DNA from: Henckelia pumila
Lineage: Eukaryota; Streptophyta; Magnoliopsida; Lamiales; Gesneriaceae
Reading direction: 5' to 3'
Length of the DNA stretch: 64,000 nucleotides
Assembly: GCF_033568475.1 (NCBI RefSeq)
Contig: NC_133120.1
Span: 84,090,151 to 84,154,150 of the forward strand
Position numbers and translations under genes: made by a program. Below the pieces are notes generated by a model. The model searched no databases, was not told the origin of the DNA, and was given only the letters and a program-made list of their open reading frames with translations. Below, piece after piece: positions 12,612 to 26,379 of this stretch (positions are counted from its first letter, which is position 1; every line of letters starts with the position of its first letter).

Positions 12612-13370
12612 AAACATAAGCTTATGTATTGTACATATTTTATATTTAAAATTCTTGATTTAATTATATTTTGTTGTTAATTTTTTTTATTTAATTATAA
12701 TATTTTACAAAATAAATTTAATATGATATGAAAATTTATTAAGATTATTTGTTATATAATTCCAAAATATGAAAATTCAAGTATACTATTGAATTAAATA
12801 AAATTCAAATCAATGCTACATGTACAACCAAATTTGTACAACAATTTTTACACCACAAAAAATTCAATAAAAATTTTTAATTTATCAAATTTCACGATAC
12901 ATTGAATGCAAAATCTCACGATATCATATCAAAATCTCATGAGATAATAGCAAAATACCCTGATATAATTGTTATAAATATCATTGTACGATATATTTTT
13001 ATTTTTTTCCGTTTTCTAAGATTAATTTTAAGGACAGATTATATATGTATTAAAAGCTAAAACTAACGAGTGAACAATTTTGAAATTTGGAAAAAGATTT
13101 CATCAAAAAATATTATCGGGAGACTTTTGCTCTACTGTTTAATAGCTATAGCTAACTGTCAGTCTGGTGAGAATCCACGTGTGTCTTTCTTCCTAACGTA
13201 TTGCAATGCTACGCCGCTTCAAACGCCTGTTTTATTGTTGACTTGATGTAGCCACACGTGTGCCATACTCGTCCCACAACCTCCCACTGTAGGCTCAATT
13301 TCCTCCTAATTTAATGCACTAACTACTAAATCCATGTTATGTCACTTTGAAACACGTTAATATTCTTTTA
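12612..13370. other. AT-rich spacer upstream of the demethylase gene
   Basis: No gene. A CACACGTGTG G-box-like palindrome is present near 13253-13262, too far upstream to assign confidently to the gene that begins after 14.2 kb. Confidence 0.4.
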
Positions 13371-13764
13371 GGCTTTCTTGATAGTCTATATTATTAATTT
13401 ATGTATAATTTATTTTATCCAATTACGCGCTTTTTTTGTTATATTATTTATTCATCTATTAATTATTTATTTTATATCAATCAAATTATTAATTATTTAT
13501 TCTACCTCAATCAAATAATTGAATTTAAATTACTATATTATCTTTATACATAATATTATTCATATTTTATTTATTTATTATTAAAAGGACAAAATGATAA
13601 TTTATCATTTTTATATAAAATTTAATCAATCAAATTAAATAAACTACAATCTATCAATCAAATCAAATACTATACTAACTATATTTTTTATTTATTTTTT
13701 ATTATATTATATTACATTACTTATTTATATATTATTTATCATATCACTCAAATTAAATAGAGCC
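13371..13764. mobile_element. Harbinger/Tourist-like MITE, copy A (upstream of demethylase gene)
   Basis: 394 bp flanked by TTA on both sides (13368-13370 and 13765-13767). Termini GGCTTTCTTGAT and, reversed, GGCTCTATTTAAT are imperfect inverted repeats. The interior is AT-rich and non-coding. The same sequence in reverse orientation occurs at 22221-22615 (for example GGACAAAATGATAATTTATC here against GATAAATTATCATTTTGTC there). Confidence 0.8.
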
Positions 13765-14223
13765 TTAATGTTTTATTGTTATATTATATTGTTTAAAAAC
13801 ATCATCACAAAGCAAAATCGACATAAATTACGTTGCTTATTTCACTATAATTATCGTGATAGAAATTAAACATATGTGATCCAAAGATAGTTCTTTTACC
13901 ACCGTACAAATACACTTTTTTTTCTTAAAATTTATCTCTCATGGACCCACCAACGGTATTATTCTACTGTTTTAATATCAAATAACTTCCATCCAAATGC
14001 TACTAGATATTATGAATTATATTATATTATATTATATTTCATTCCGTACCTTATATTATTGTATGTTCTAAACTTTCGCGCTTCGAATAAATAAATAATA
14101 TTTCGAACACAAAAACTGTTGAACTCAACCGTTAAACCGCCAAAATTTCAATCTGATCGATATGTTCTCTCTCAAATAGCTAAAGTCCTGGTCTTTCTGT
14201 TATGAGCTCTCCTTCCTACTTTT

Positions 14224-14252
14224 TCTCTCTCTCTCTCTCTGTCTCTCTCTCC
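14224..14252 (+). repeat. CT-rich microsatellite in probable 5' leader of the demethylase gene
   Basis: A run of CT dinucleotides interrupted once by GT, just before a probable leader exon that ends in AAG|GTCAG at 14338. Such pyrimidine tracts are common in plant 5' leaders and can bind GAGA-type (BPC) factors. The role here is inferred only from position. Confidence 0.7.
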
Positions 14253-14991
14253 CTTCTCCAAGAGAACACTCTCTTCTTTCAGTTTCTATCCACCATCCAC
14301 CGCTTCCATAGATCTTGACCAGAGATCCAACGATCAAGGTCAGTTCAATCACAGTGCTCACCTATTGTTCTAAATTGTAGAGTCATGGTGTTTGATTGAG
14401 ATTTCCACGAAGATACATGGCAAATTTTGACATTTATCAAATTTGCAATACCAGGGTAAGTAAAAAAAGGTTCAGGGGTTTTCTTATTTTATTGCAATAG
14501 GGCGACTAATAAAATCATGAATCAATATCGATGAAATTAAGGAATGAGAAATTGAACCTCAAGCTTTTTTCTCCTAACGTACGCTCATCGATTTTGCTCC
14601 ACCCACCAAATTCTGGCTTTTTCCTGTATTTTTTTTTAAAGAGATCTGTCAATTGAAACTGCTCGGCATAATTTCACGAGAAAAAGAAGAGTGATTAATA
14701 TGATATGCTGGCTTTATCTGGTACAGATGTATTTTTCAGATTCTGATTTTTTTGGTTTATACAGAAATGTTCCAGTGTTTTCAATGCAGTTCTGAAGAAA
14801 AGTCGCTGGCATATGATGTAATAGTGTTTTAAACCGGGAAAAATTCACTTCCGATGGTGCAATTGGAAGGAGGTAAGATGAGATTTTTACTGGGTTTTGC
14901 AATAGAGAGATGCTTGTATAAATAGAGAAAGGATACGAGAAATTTGCTGAACGAGTAAAGATAGGAATTCCCTGGGTTTTGTTACTGGGAA

Positions 14992-17900
14992 ATGTATTTA
15001 AGAGAAAATATGGCTCCAGAACTCAAAGATGTCCAGAATAGTTGTTCTTGGATTCCTACAACCCCAGCAAAGCCCGATTCGACAACACAGCCACCGATCT
15101 GCTCAAATGGGAAAGAAAAAGACATTGATAATGCTAGTCAGTTGGATCCAGAACAATACTCCGGGTTTAAACATGATAATCAGGCAAATTGGATTGAAAC
15201 AGGTAGATTATTGAATAATCTTCCGCAAGAAACGCAATGTCTGGCGATACCTACATGTTACAATTCAACGAATTCAGTTAATGTTCGTTGGGTTTCCAAC
15301 ACTTTGCAAGCAAATCAACACACAAATTCACAAGTTCATGGGGAGGATTTATGTATAAATGACAAATTCACTATCAATAACAACATATGGAACAACCTAT
15401 CGTTTGGAAATCTTTTGGCGGTGGCACATGCAGGAGCAACCCCAGCAGCAGTTGAGAATGTGGTTACAGTGACAGATTCTGCTGCTATAAGTTGTGGTTT
15501 AGCTACCTCTTTTCACCCCCAAATTAATTTGAGCTTCGGAAATTTGTCTGGAGCAAAATACAATGTAGAACTCGACAGTCTACAACAAACGTTAACAGGT
15601 AAGTCTCCTGTCTGACTTCAGTGTAAAGTTTAATTCTTGTGAAGCCACACAATTGTTGTGCAATGTGAACTACATATGTTTGCAACGTTATGAAAAGCTA
15701 ATCATTTTCTTGTACTTTTGCTGATATACAAGTTTTCTTATCCAACAGGGGAAAATTCAATACCTTCCATGACAATGTGTAATTTTCATTCACCAACCAG
15801 GACAAATACAAATTCAACTATGGTTAAGAGTGTATTGTCCCTGTTTGAACCCTTGACGCCAGAGAAGCTCGGTAAAGCAGGATGCGAATCTGCAATGTCA
15901 TATTTAAGCAAAGGTGAAATGCATGTAGAAGAAGATGCAAGAGTGAACAAAATCTTGAGTGATAAAGCGAAGGAACTTGTTGCAGAGAACAAACAATCTC
16001 AGTCATGTGCAACTAATTCCACACAACTACAAGAGAATCACAAGCCTGACAAGGAAGGGGCAGAGGAAACTGACCTGAGGAAAACACCTAATCCGAAACC
16101 AAGAAAGAAAAGGCACAGGCCCAAAGTAATAGTAGAAGGCCAACACAAAAAGACTCCCAAACCAGCCGCCGAAAACCCAGCTTTTACTTCAGGCGCCACA
16201 AAGGCCAAGAGAAAGTATGTTCGAAGAAACGGAGCCAACAATCTTAATAATACTCCCATGGAAGGAGGAAAAAGTGAAAGTGGTTCAAACAAGAGTCCTT
16301 CCAAACCAAGTTCTGAAAACCCAGCTTTCTCCTCAGGCACCACGAAGGTCAAGAGAAAGTATGTTCGTAAAAAAGGAGTCAATCATCTTGATAATGCCTC
16401 CCTGGAAGGGGTGAAAAGTGAAACCGATTCAAACAAAAGTCATCCTAATTCTAAGGATACTCCAATAGAAAAGAGGAAGTATGTGAGGAAAAAGGGAATC
16501 AACAAGCCTGAAGCTTCCAAATTAGATGAGGTAAGTATTGATGCAGCCCATGGAAATCCTGTCCGGTTTACCAGAAATTCCTGCAGAAGATCTTTAAATT
16601 TTGATTTGGAAAGCCAAGAGAAAGACGAAGGTTCCTCATACTGTCCATCTTCAAATCAAGACATCGACTCACAAGAAGAGAAACTCAATGCAAAAGATCA
16701 TTTAAAAGCAACTATGCAATGCAGACACACGATGGAGGTAGTGATGGAGAAAACTGATATGGGTTACCAGTTAAAACCAGAAAGGCATTCCCCAAACCCT
16801 TTGCCTTATGCAAAGACGTGTCCACTGCAGGATGATTACACTCTCACTGATGAACGAGTAGCTACAAGAGGAAAATGCCAGATAGTATTCTCTAATGTAA
16901 CACATGACAAAGAAGAAAATGCAGTTCAAATGACAACAAATCCTGATTGCCAATTGACATCTAGCATTCCAAATGATTCCAACTGCAGCAACAGCAAATG
17001 CTTGGATACAGAAAGAAATGCAAGAACCTATAAGAGACAGCGAGTGGATACTGCTGTCAGATCTGAAATCTATGGCACAAATGCAACTGGGGTTTTTTAC
17101 AACTCCTTGCAGACATGCAGTTATAAGTTACCACAAAACACAGAGAAGAATTATGGCACACCTAGCATGTATTTTCCAGTATTTTGCAATACTTCGAGGA
17201 CCGAGACGGGACACAATACAACAACATGCAGTTTGCAGTCCCCTATGATGGCCTCAGGCAATCACAAGAATCTTGAAAAAAACCCTTTAAGAGAGACAAC
17301 CACGGCAGTGAAGGAACAGTCAAATATGTGTAATTGCAATGGGTTCATCAATTTGATCGGTAACTATAATATCAACAAGGTGAAATAAGATATCATCTAT
17401 CTGGATAGTTCTGACTTGTTTTGGCATTTAATGCAGGTTCTCCAGTGGCTAAGAAATTTAGATATGTCTCTGCAATTGATGCAATAACTGAACAACTTAA
17501 TAAACTTGATCTGAAAGCAGAGAGCAACCAAGTATCAGTTCAAGATCAAAGTGCAATTCTTGCGTACCACAAGTATTATCAAGAGCAACATGCCCTTGTT
17601 CCATATCAAAGAGGTGGAGCTGTTATCCCTTTTGATAACTCATTTGATCAAGTTAAACGAAGACGACCACGGCCTAAAGTTGAACTTGACGATGAGACAA
17701 TACGAGTGTGGCAACTTCTATTAGAAAATATAAATAGTGAAGGCATTGATGGAAATGATGAAGAAAAAACAAAATGGTGGGAAGAAGAACGAAGAGTATT
17801 CAGTGGAAGAGCAGACTCGTTTATAGCACGCATGCATCTTGTACAAGGTAATGTGCAAAGTTGTCAAATTTGAGTAACAAAATTCTACATTGATTTGGCA

Positions 17901-20900
17901 TAAATTCTTCGCTACGACACAGCACATATAGATTCGTGGGTACAATGGCTAAATTCTAACAGAGAGAATCATCAGAGAAAAGAATAGAGTTCTTGATTTC
18001 ATTGAACTAGGCCAAAGGAAGTAAATCAGCACCCTACTTAACATGGTTTCATTCAGTGACAACTCCAACAACTACATCCATATGCGTATCTCTTTGTTTA
18101 ATGTAAACTAAAAGCACAATCTTCTGCCATCTTATTCAACTGTACAGCTTTCAGCAGATATACTCGAAAGATAAGATAGCATGACAAATAGTTGATTATG
18201 CTAATTATACGTTGAATCTATTGTTGTAGATACCACTCTAATATTGTCGGTCGCTAAATTAAGTAAAGCAAAATAAAGATGCCTGGAAGTAGAGTACATA
18301 ATAAATTAAAGAAACGGAGTCTACCTTGCTTAATTATTTGAAATATCTGTACCTCCATTTGTAGGGCAGCAAACCCCAACAAAAGTTTTTCAAGAAATAA
18401 TGGAAGAACGTTGATCCTGATGAACCTGAATCATACATAATAAACAGACATGATATATGTCCAAGTATCTCATAAAGAATACAAACTTCTCCTTCCCTTC
18501 GTACCCTCCCTCCTCCTGGCTTCCCAAAAAAAGATGTGCATGCAGTTATTATCCATGGGTTTGGTGCAAAATTCTTCATGTAGACTCAAAACTGTAGTTT
18601 TCTTCTGTATTATGAACTTATCTGGGAAAACCTTTCGTTTTTCATTTCACCATACAGGAGACAGGCGCTTTTCGCCATGGAAAGGATCAGTACTAGACTC
18701 CGTGATTGGTGTATTCCTCACTCAGAATGTTTCCGATCACCTTTCTAGGTTGGTTGACTTTTTAATTCTAACAAATGTAGGTTTATAATGATTTCTTCGT
18801 AGTTGATGCCAGAAATAATTGAATCAATTCATTTACTCTTCAGCTCTGCCTTTATGTCTCTTGTTGCGCAATTCCCTCTGAAGTCAAAGACCAACTCTAC
18901 CGAATTATATGAAGAGAGAGTGGATACACACGCTATGGAGCCTGAAAAATATGTGCTGAATCCTGATGAAACTTCTGGAGTGAATGGAGAAGTGTTAAAC
19001 AAAGAAGCCTGTGGTAAGGATTCTGAGATACTTCACGAATTTGAAGGCAATGATATCAAAGTGGTGAGTAGAGTCGGGTCCCCGGGTAGCAGTTTTGATG
19101 GAATTAAACCTGACGATGGCTTTCGAGGCCAACTAGCAGATATGTCCAAACATGACCCATTTGTTCTCCATACATCTGCCTTGAACAATGAGATTAGTTC
19201 AATTGAGACTAAGAGTGATACAGTTGATGCACTTACGTCTCAGAGTTCTGTGACTTCTTCTCACAGCTCTACAGATTCCCCAATAGCTCAAACCACCGAA
19301 AGGACTTCCATACTGAGCACCACAGAGGAAGTGACAACAGCTGGGGTTGTGCCAAATAGGTTCATCAATCCTACTTTTGTACAACTTCTGCAGATGGCCG
19401 AATCAAACTGTGTTTTTAGAGAGGCCAGAAATTTGTTTGATATAGGTGGGCACGTGCAACAAGATAGTTTGTCTCTTGTCTCACAAAAAGAAATCCAAGG
19501 TGATGATTGGATATCCCCTGCAAAATCTGTTAGTTCCTGCGGTGAGTCTACTTTGCATCTAGCACCCAGTCCAGGAGCTCAAGAATCAGAACACTATAGT
19601 TTATCCAAGTTGTACTGTGCTGACAGCAGACAAAGACTTTCCCCTGCAGGAAGCAGAGTGTCAACATCATCAGAATCTGAATTCGAGGACTCGAGTAAAA
19701 AATTCACAGGTGATAGTTCCAAAAACGGACCAAAGTTGTGCAGTCCAAATGCTCAGTCAAGCAGCAATGATCAAATTGAGATCGATAAAAAAATAATCGA
19801 AAACCAAAAGGGCCAAGATGCAACAGAGATATTGTTTCAAGAAAATAATTGTAATACAGAGGCATCAAACAATCAAATCTATCCTCAAAATTTGATTAAT
19901 GCCACAGGTAATAGCAGTCACACAGAAAATTCAGAGAAGTCTAAGAGCATGGAAGATCACCTAACTATGAATTACCCTGATATTCGTCCAAGCAATACGG
20001 ATCACGTACCCAAAAGGAAGGGAGGACGAATTGGAAAAGACAAAGTAGACCCAATTGATTGGGATAGCTTAAGAAAACGGGCCGAGGCACGAGGGAGAAA
20101 GAGAGAGAAAACACCCAACACCATGGACTCGGTGGACTGGGAAACTGTAAGATGTGCAGATGTTAATGAGATTGCTCATACTATTCGAGAACGGGGTATG
20201 AATAATAGACTAGCCGAGAGAATCAAGGTATGGTTCAGATATTAGCAACAAAGATCTATATTTAATATCTCAATACCCATTGCTTTTTCAGACATCCAAG
20301 AACCCTTGTCACCACCTAATAATCAGGGAAAAACCTTGTGCAGGACTTCCTCAACCGACTTGTTAGAGATCATGGAAGCCTTGATCTGGAATGGCTGAGA
20401 GATATTCCACCAGATAAAGCAAAGTAAGGTCGCAGATTTTCCATTTGCTTTTTATGCATTCAACAAATGAAAAGCATTAATACATTTGTTACATTTTCTA
20501 GAGAGTATCTATTGAGCGTGAAGGGTTTGGGATTGAAGAGCGTGGAGTGTGTGCGGCTATTGACACTTCATCACCTTGCCTTTCCGGTAAGTTTTTATCC
20601 ATATAACAATGCATTTATTGAACATCGAAGAATTTCACCAACAGTAGTATTTCTTATGTTGAAAAGGTTGACACAAATGTTGGGCGTATAGCAGTGCGAT
20701 TAGGGTGGGTACCTCTTCAGCCGTTACCTGAGTCACTTCAGCTGCATCTACTGGAAATGTTAGTAACTTCAACCACAACTAGATTTTCTTGTGTAGACTG
20801 TAGATTAAGAGGTAGAATAATACGTGCTGCTTCCTTGTGTAGGTACCCAATAATGGAGTCAATTCAGAAATATCTGTGGCCTAGGCTTTGCAAGCTTGAT

Positions 20901-23900
20901 CAAAAAATATTGTAATCATAAAATTTCTACTAACACAATCGCCAACTTACTGATTCACACTAGTACTTAATCGCCCTTCAATGACTAATGGTGCTCTTTG
21001 ATTATAGATATGAGCTGCATTATCAAATGATTACTTTTGGAAAGGTATGTTATGATTGGTAGAAAAACATCTTCAATAGCCAGATTGACCAGTAGAATTT
21101 GTAAAATAAAAATTATATTTGTGTCAGGTATTTTGCACAAAGAGCAAACCAAATTGCAATGCATGTCCAATGAGAGGAGAATGCCGACATTTTGCAAGTG
21201 CATTTGCAAGGTATGCACATCATTCCATGGCCCATGCTTTTAAAAAAAGTTAAGCATCGGGGTGATTCATTTATTTCATAAATTTTGGTTAGTATTTTCT
21301 CCTGGAGTATGACATAGGGCTAACAAATCATATTAAAAGATCCCTCTGCTAGTATCTTTCATAGAATGTCATATCTATATAAAGACCAGAAAGAAGAACA
21401 CTGGTTAAATCCACCTTAAATCATTAAAACATGGATGACAAAAAAGATCATTTGACTATAATTTTCTTCAAATATAGGCTACGAGCTTGACAAACGTTAG
21501 CTACGTGAAGGTTAAATATATCATACATCATTAGATACAAAAGTAAATTGAGATGAAAGTATTGATCTTTTTGGAAGGTGAAACTTAAATAGTGGAATCT
21601 GATTAATTTATGTGCAGTGCAAGACTTGCTCTTCCAGCACCGGAGGAGAAAAGCATCACACTTGCAACAGAAAAAAGAGAAGCTAATCAAAATCCAGCAA
21701 AAAAAATGAATTTGTTGCAGCTGCCTTCACCACAACCTAATCAAATAGTTGCTGACTCTGAAGCAAGAAACTCTCAACCCATTATTGAAGAGCCAACTAC
21801 ACCAGAGCCCACCGTTGAAGCCCCTGCCACACCAGAACCAAGCTATAACCAAGTTCCAGAATGTGACATCGAGAACAGTTTCTGTGAAGATCCTGATGAA
21901 ATTCCTACCATCCAACTCAATATGGAAGAATTTACTCATAATTTACAGAAGATCATGAGGCAAAATGCAGAAATTCTGGAAGGAGAAACATCAAAAGCCA
22001 TAGTAGCTTTGACTCCAGAAGCCGCTTTGATCCCTCTGCCTAAACTTAAAAACGTGAGCCAGCTCAGAACGGAACATCAAGTGTAAGTAAATTCTCCTAA
22101 ATTTGAAATAATTGGCAAATCACCAAACTAGAACCACGAGATTGATCTTTTCTTGTTGTGCTATGTGGTCACTTTGTGTCCTTGATCAGAAGTCCAGCCA
22201 TCTATTTACGACTAAGCTCTACCGTTTGGTTTGGGTGATAAAGATAAATAATACAGAGTGAAGTAATATAATATAATAAAAAATAAATAAGAAATGATAG
22301 TTGAAATATTATTTGGTTTGATTAATAGATTATAGTTTGATTGATCTGATTGATTAAATTTTAGAGAAAATGATAAATTATCATTTTGTCTTTTTAATAA
22401 TTATTATTATTATTATTATTAAAATATGAATAATATTATTTATAAAAGATAATATAGTAATTTAAATTCAATGATTTGATTGATGTAAGATAAATAATTA
22501 ATGATTTGATTGATGCAAGATAAATAATTAGTAGATGGATAAATATATGACAAAAAAAACGTGAGATTGGATAAGATAAGTTATTCATAAATTAATAATA
22601 ATCAAACCAAATGGTATCATATCCCCATTATAACTACTTAATTGTTCTAAGCATGACTACCATGTGATATCGTTTCCAGCCATCTGTTTATGGCTAAAAT
22701 CTAAAGATATCCCAGTTATAACCACTTAATCGTTCTAAGCACGACTACCACGTGATAATGTTTCAAGAAGATCACTAATCAATAACCATTTGTACAGATA
22801 TGAGCTACCAGATTCACACCCTCTGCTGGAAGGGGTTAGTAATATTCTAGAGAATTCTTTCAATGCATAATCTACTTCAAACCTAATTATGATATTTCGC
22901 AGATGGACAGAAGAGAAGTAGATGATCCCTGCCCATACCTACTTGCTATATGGACGCCAGGTATAAAGACTCCGAGGTCTATGATTACTGAGAACTTGTA
23001 CAAGCCTTCTTCAGGCTTTGATACTACAGGATACAACTGTTGTAATTCTTCCTGTTTCTGAAGAGAAATTGAATAATGAATGTTATCTCCAAGTAACTAC
23101 TATACAACTAACTAATTCTACCAAATGCAACTCAGGTGAAACTGTGAACTCTATTGAGCCACCTGAGAGAAGGTGTAGCTCCCAAGAGCCCCAGAAACTA
23201 TGCAATGATGAAACTTGTTTATCATGCAACAGTGTCCGTGAAGCGAATTCCCTAACTGTGAGGGGAACTCTTTTGGTAAGACATTATCGTGGTAGCTCTC
23301 AAAATTCCTTATCCAGTATATAGAACTTAACACGAGCCATCATAACAGATACCTTGTAGAACAGCTATGAGAGGAAGCTTTCCTCTTAATGGCACATATT
23401 TCCAAGTTAATGAGGTAACAATATGCCCCATCTTAAATTAAAAATTTCCAAGTAAATGAGGTAATAATATACCCCATTCTTCAATCTAGATGGGATCCAC
23501 TCTCATCAAGCAGTCTTCCTTGAAATTGAATTCAATGAAAACATTAGTTTACCTGTAGGTATTCTCCGACCATGAGAGTAGTCTTCATCCCATGGATATT
23601 CCACGAAAGTGGCTATGGAACTTGCCGAGGAGAACAGTGTATTTTGGAACGTCTATACCAACAATATTTAAAGGTAAAAGGGGAATATAGAATTAAATAA
23701 CAAAAATATAAGTTATTCATAAAAACTGACATTATACTCAAATCTTGTTATCAGGGCTGGCGACCGGAGATATCCAGTATTGCTTTTGGAGAGGTATGTG
23801 GATATTAGATTGTTTGCATTTCAACGTATTTCACTGACACCTAATTTGCCAAATCACAAATTCAAAATGCTTTTAAGCATCAGTAAACTATTCTTTTCAT

Positions 23901-24838
23901 ATCATATTGATGTAATCTCCATATTTAACAATTTGGGTTTCCCAGGTGAGGAAAATATAAAAATAGCAAGAACCAGAGGGCAGAAATCAATCCCAAAGGA
24001 AAATGCTTTTAACTCAATCTTGCTTGCAAGAGAACAGTAGCGATGAATTGAACATTGCTACCCCTTGCTATAATCAGAGATGCACTGAGAGTATATTTTT
24101 CCTCAGCCAATCATTACAATAGCTATATTTGACTGATAACAACAATTATCCCCATACTGATGGTTGACAATAGAAAAATGTTAATACAGGCAGAGGGTGA
24201 GAATGATTCAGCAAATCAGAGTAGTTCATACTTCATATCTTCTTCTACAATTCTTTTCATTTCATCCTCATCTCGGATGATGTGTAGTTATTCGTGTATA
24301 ACGAACATATGAATAGTATGATAAATGACATCCTTGAAAGTTGTGTCTCTGTTTTGCTTTTAACTTTCAGTTTCTTACTAAACTGTTTTCAGAATTAATT
24401 GCATATTCTTTTACAGATTGGACGCATGAAAAGTCATACCTTGTTCCTTCTCCCATCCTCCTTTTACATATACATTTTGTGTTCACCCCGCTATACTTAC
24501 CTGTACCCAAATGTATCAATATTAAAGTTCATACAGAAAACATAGTAGACAAGTTGACATATCTGATTATAAAACACTCCTCCCTTCCCTGCACAAGGAT
24601 TCTCATAGTATAACAGTGTGAGTTTGTAACATTATTATTCTGAGGCAAACTACAAACAAGCTAAGAACTCGAAATCTCCCTTTAAGCAATTTAGTAATGA
24701 TAGCCATATTTTTTTCCAGGGTTTGTTTGTGTCAGGGGATTTGATAGGAAAACACGGGCACCACGTCCTCTCATTGCCAGATTGCACTTTCCTGCGAGCA
24801 AGTTAGCCAAACGGAAAGGAGAAGCAGGACAAAATTAG
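14992..24838 (+). CDS. ROS1: ROS1/DEMETER-type 5-methylcytosine DNA glycosylase
   Basis: Nineteen exons join in one frame to 1862 codons plus stop: 14992-15598, 15749-17359, 17437-17847, 18658-18748, 18844-20227, 20344-20423, 20502-20586, 20667-20758, 20843-20911, 21008-21044, 21128-21210, 21618-22082, 22798-22834, 22903-22960, 23136-23275, 23349-23414, 23559-23673, 23755-23793, 24720-24838. Features in order: N-terminal SWIPTTPAKP motif; basic region with three KRKYVR repeats; glycosylase part A (VIGVFLTQNVSDHLS); long linker; helix-hairpin-helix with catalytic Lys (GLGLKSVEC) and Asp (PVDTNVGRI); 4Fe-4S site CTKSKPNCNACPMRGEC; permuted CXXC and RRM-like C-terminus. The enzyme excises 5-methylcytosine in the nucleus and so removes DNA methylation. 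Wording of the core (HHLAFP, LLEMYP, CTKSKPNC) is closer to ROS1 than to DME from memory. The start could be 14992 or 15010. No break was found. Confidence 0.96.
16159..16446 (+). repeat. 48-codon tandem duplication inside the demethylase basic region
   Basis: Units 16159-16302 and 16303-16446 encode two similar 48-residue blocks, each running from KPxxENPAF through KRKYVR to SNKS. A third, shorter KRKYVRKKG follows. The repeats multiply a lysine/arginine-rich, AT-hook-like DNA-binding stretch. Confidence 0.85.
17848..18657 (+). other. intron 3 of the demethylase gene
   Basis: 810 bp between GTACAAG|GTAATG and CATACAG|GAGACA. Both boundaries preserve the conserved VQGDRRFSPWKG reading. No gene or element is recognised inside. 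Confidence 0.9.
22221..22615. mobile_element. Harbinger/Tourist-like MITE, copy B, inside intron 12 of the demethylase gene
   Basis: 395 bp with inverted termini ACCGTTTGGTTTGG and, reversed, ACCATTTGGTTTGA. It is the reverse-orientation relative of copy A at 13371-13764, of nearly the same length. The target duplication is no longer clear. It lies within the 715-bp intron 22083-22797 and explains about half of it. Confidence 0.8.
23794..24719 (+). other. last intron of the demethylase gene
   Basis: 926 bp from GAGAG|GTATGTGG to TTTTCCAG|GGTTTG, joining FWR-G to FVCVRGFD. AT-rich, no gene recognised inside. Confidence 0.88.
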
Positions 24839-26379
24839 AAGAAGGTTATCTGTATCACAAGTAATGGTAGGGTTGTGAGCAGAGCAGCAGCGGCATGGCA
24901 TTAAAGTCCCTCGGCAGCCTGGTTTTCTCAAAGTAACCGAAAATGGTAACATATATAAATTTATCACTTTGGGCTGAAACAGAGATTGTCTAAACTGTGA
25001 ACTGTCAACGATTTTGTCCCTAGATCAAAATTGAAATCTTCAATTTTTACAGGGATAAGAGATAGGCTTTTTCTTTTAATTTTGACCAGTTACTCGCCCT
25101 TTTTTCTTTTATTATTATATTATTTATTGTTGATGCCTGAGTATAACTATAAAATCGACTCGAGGTAATGTCATGCAGCAATCAAGTGCTGTCTTATCGA
25201 TTAATACAAGGTATCCTAGCTTGAAACAAGAATAAGAAGGTAAAGTACATGCATGATCATACTGCCTGAAATGTCCCGGATGAACCAACTCGGCACTAAG
25301 AATTATGTTGCGTGCACCTTCTTTCTTTTTTTACATCGATTCACATGAACGAGAAAATAAAAATGGAAATAAAATGGCTTCATGCAATCCAACTTACATC
25401 GCATCGAAACATAATAGTTTGAAATGCGACCCTATTTACAAAATTTTAACTGCAAATTTGATGAATTCATCTTCAACTCCAAAAGACTAAGTATCCACTT
25501 TAAGGAATAAGGATACATGATACTTGCATATAGATGGATCATTTTTGGGTTTTAAGCTGGAAATGTTGTGTAAATAATTTGGAAGTGCAAACGCCAAAAT
25601 TGGGTATCCTAAGCAATCCTCGTAGTTTTTTTCCCTAGTATGATTGGCAAAGATACTATGACAGCTATTGCATAATTTTGTTTCATATTCTAAACATTTT
25701 TTATTTCAATTAAATTCCACCAAAATATACATGTTTTGTATTTGGAAAGTGTGTATATATTTTAAGTCTCTTGTCATATCATGGTACAAATTGATCTTAT
25801 TCATATCTAAAGTAATAATTTCTACCTATAAATTAATGGTTTTCATGGGTCGGATAGGGTCGACTCTAATATTTTGCAAGAATTGAGTCATGCATTGGAC
25901 AAAACAAAAATGAGCAAACAATCAATCTAGTTGCCGCTCACATTCACAAAAACAACAATTTCCAGGCAACATTTTCTGGCAACGTCCTCTCCTTCGTTTT
26001 CGTGCCATAATAATCGATATGTCGTTGCTATAGTGGTTTAGTGATATTGTCTTTAAATCAAATAATTGTCTACTATCAATTATCAATAATTTGAGATAAA
26101 TTTATTCTTTTGGTGGTGCAGAGGTTGGTGGCTAATACTCTAAAGTTCAGGAAGGTGGAATCACTGCATCTATACCCAAACATAGCGCATCTGCTAAAAC
26201 CTTAACGAATTTGCAGCAAAAACATTCGTATCGCACCTTCTTCCGAATCATCTTTTTTTGATTAAACGTAAAAAAACAAATTCGCGAGTACAAACACAGA
26301 AACATACACAACCTAACCAGATCAGATATCATAGAATGCATATCTCAATGAAATTTCGTTTTTATCTGTCTAGTTTCTA
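24839..26379. other. 3' flank of the demethylase gene, no gene seen
   Basis: Starts with the 3' untranslated region of the demethylase gene (end not fixed), then AT-rich spacer. No convincing coding exon or repeat boundary was recognised. Confidence 0.5.

Noticed and set aside
22835-23135. Extra coding sequence between exons 14 and 15 of the demethylase gene (VTIQLTNSTKC frame)
   Set aside because: The reading after GTATAAAG leaves the conserved protein, and clean GT-AG boundaries at 22961 and 23135 restore it.
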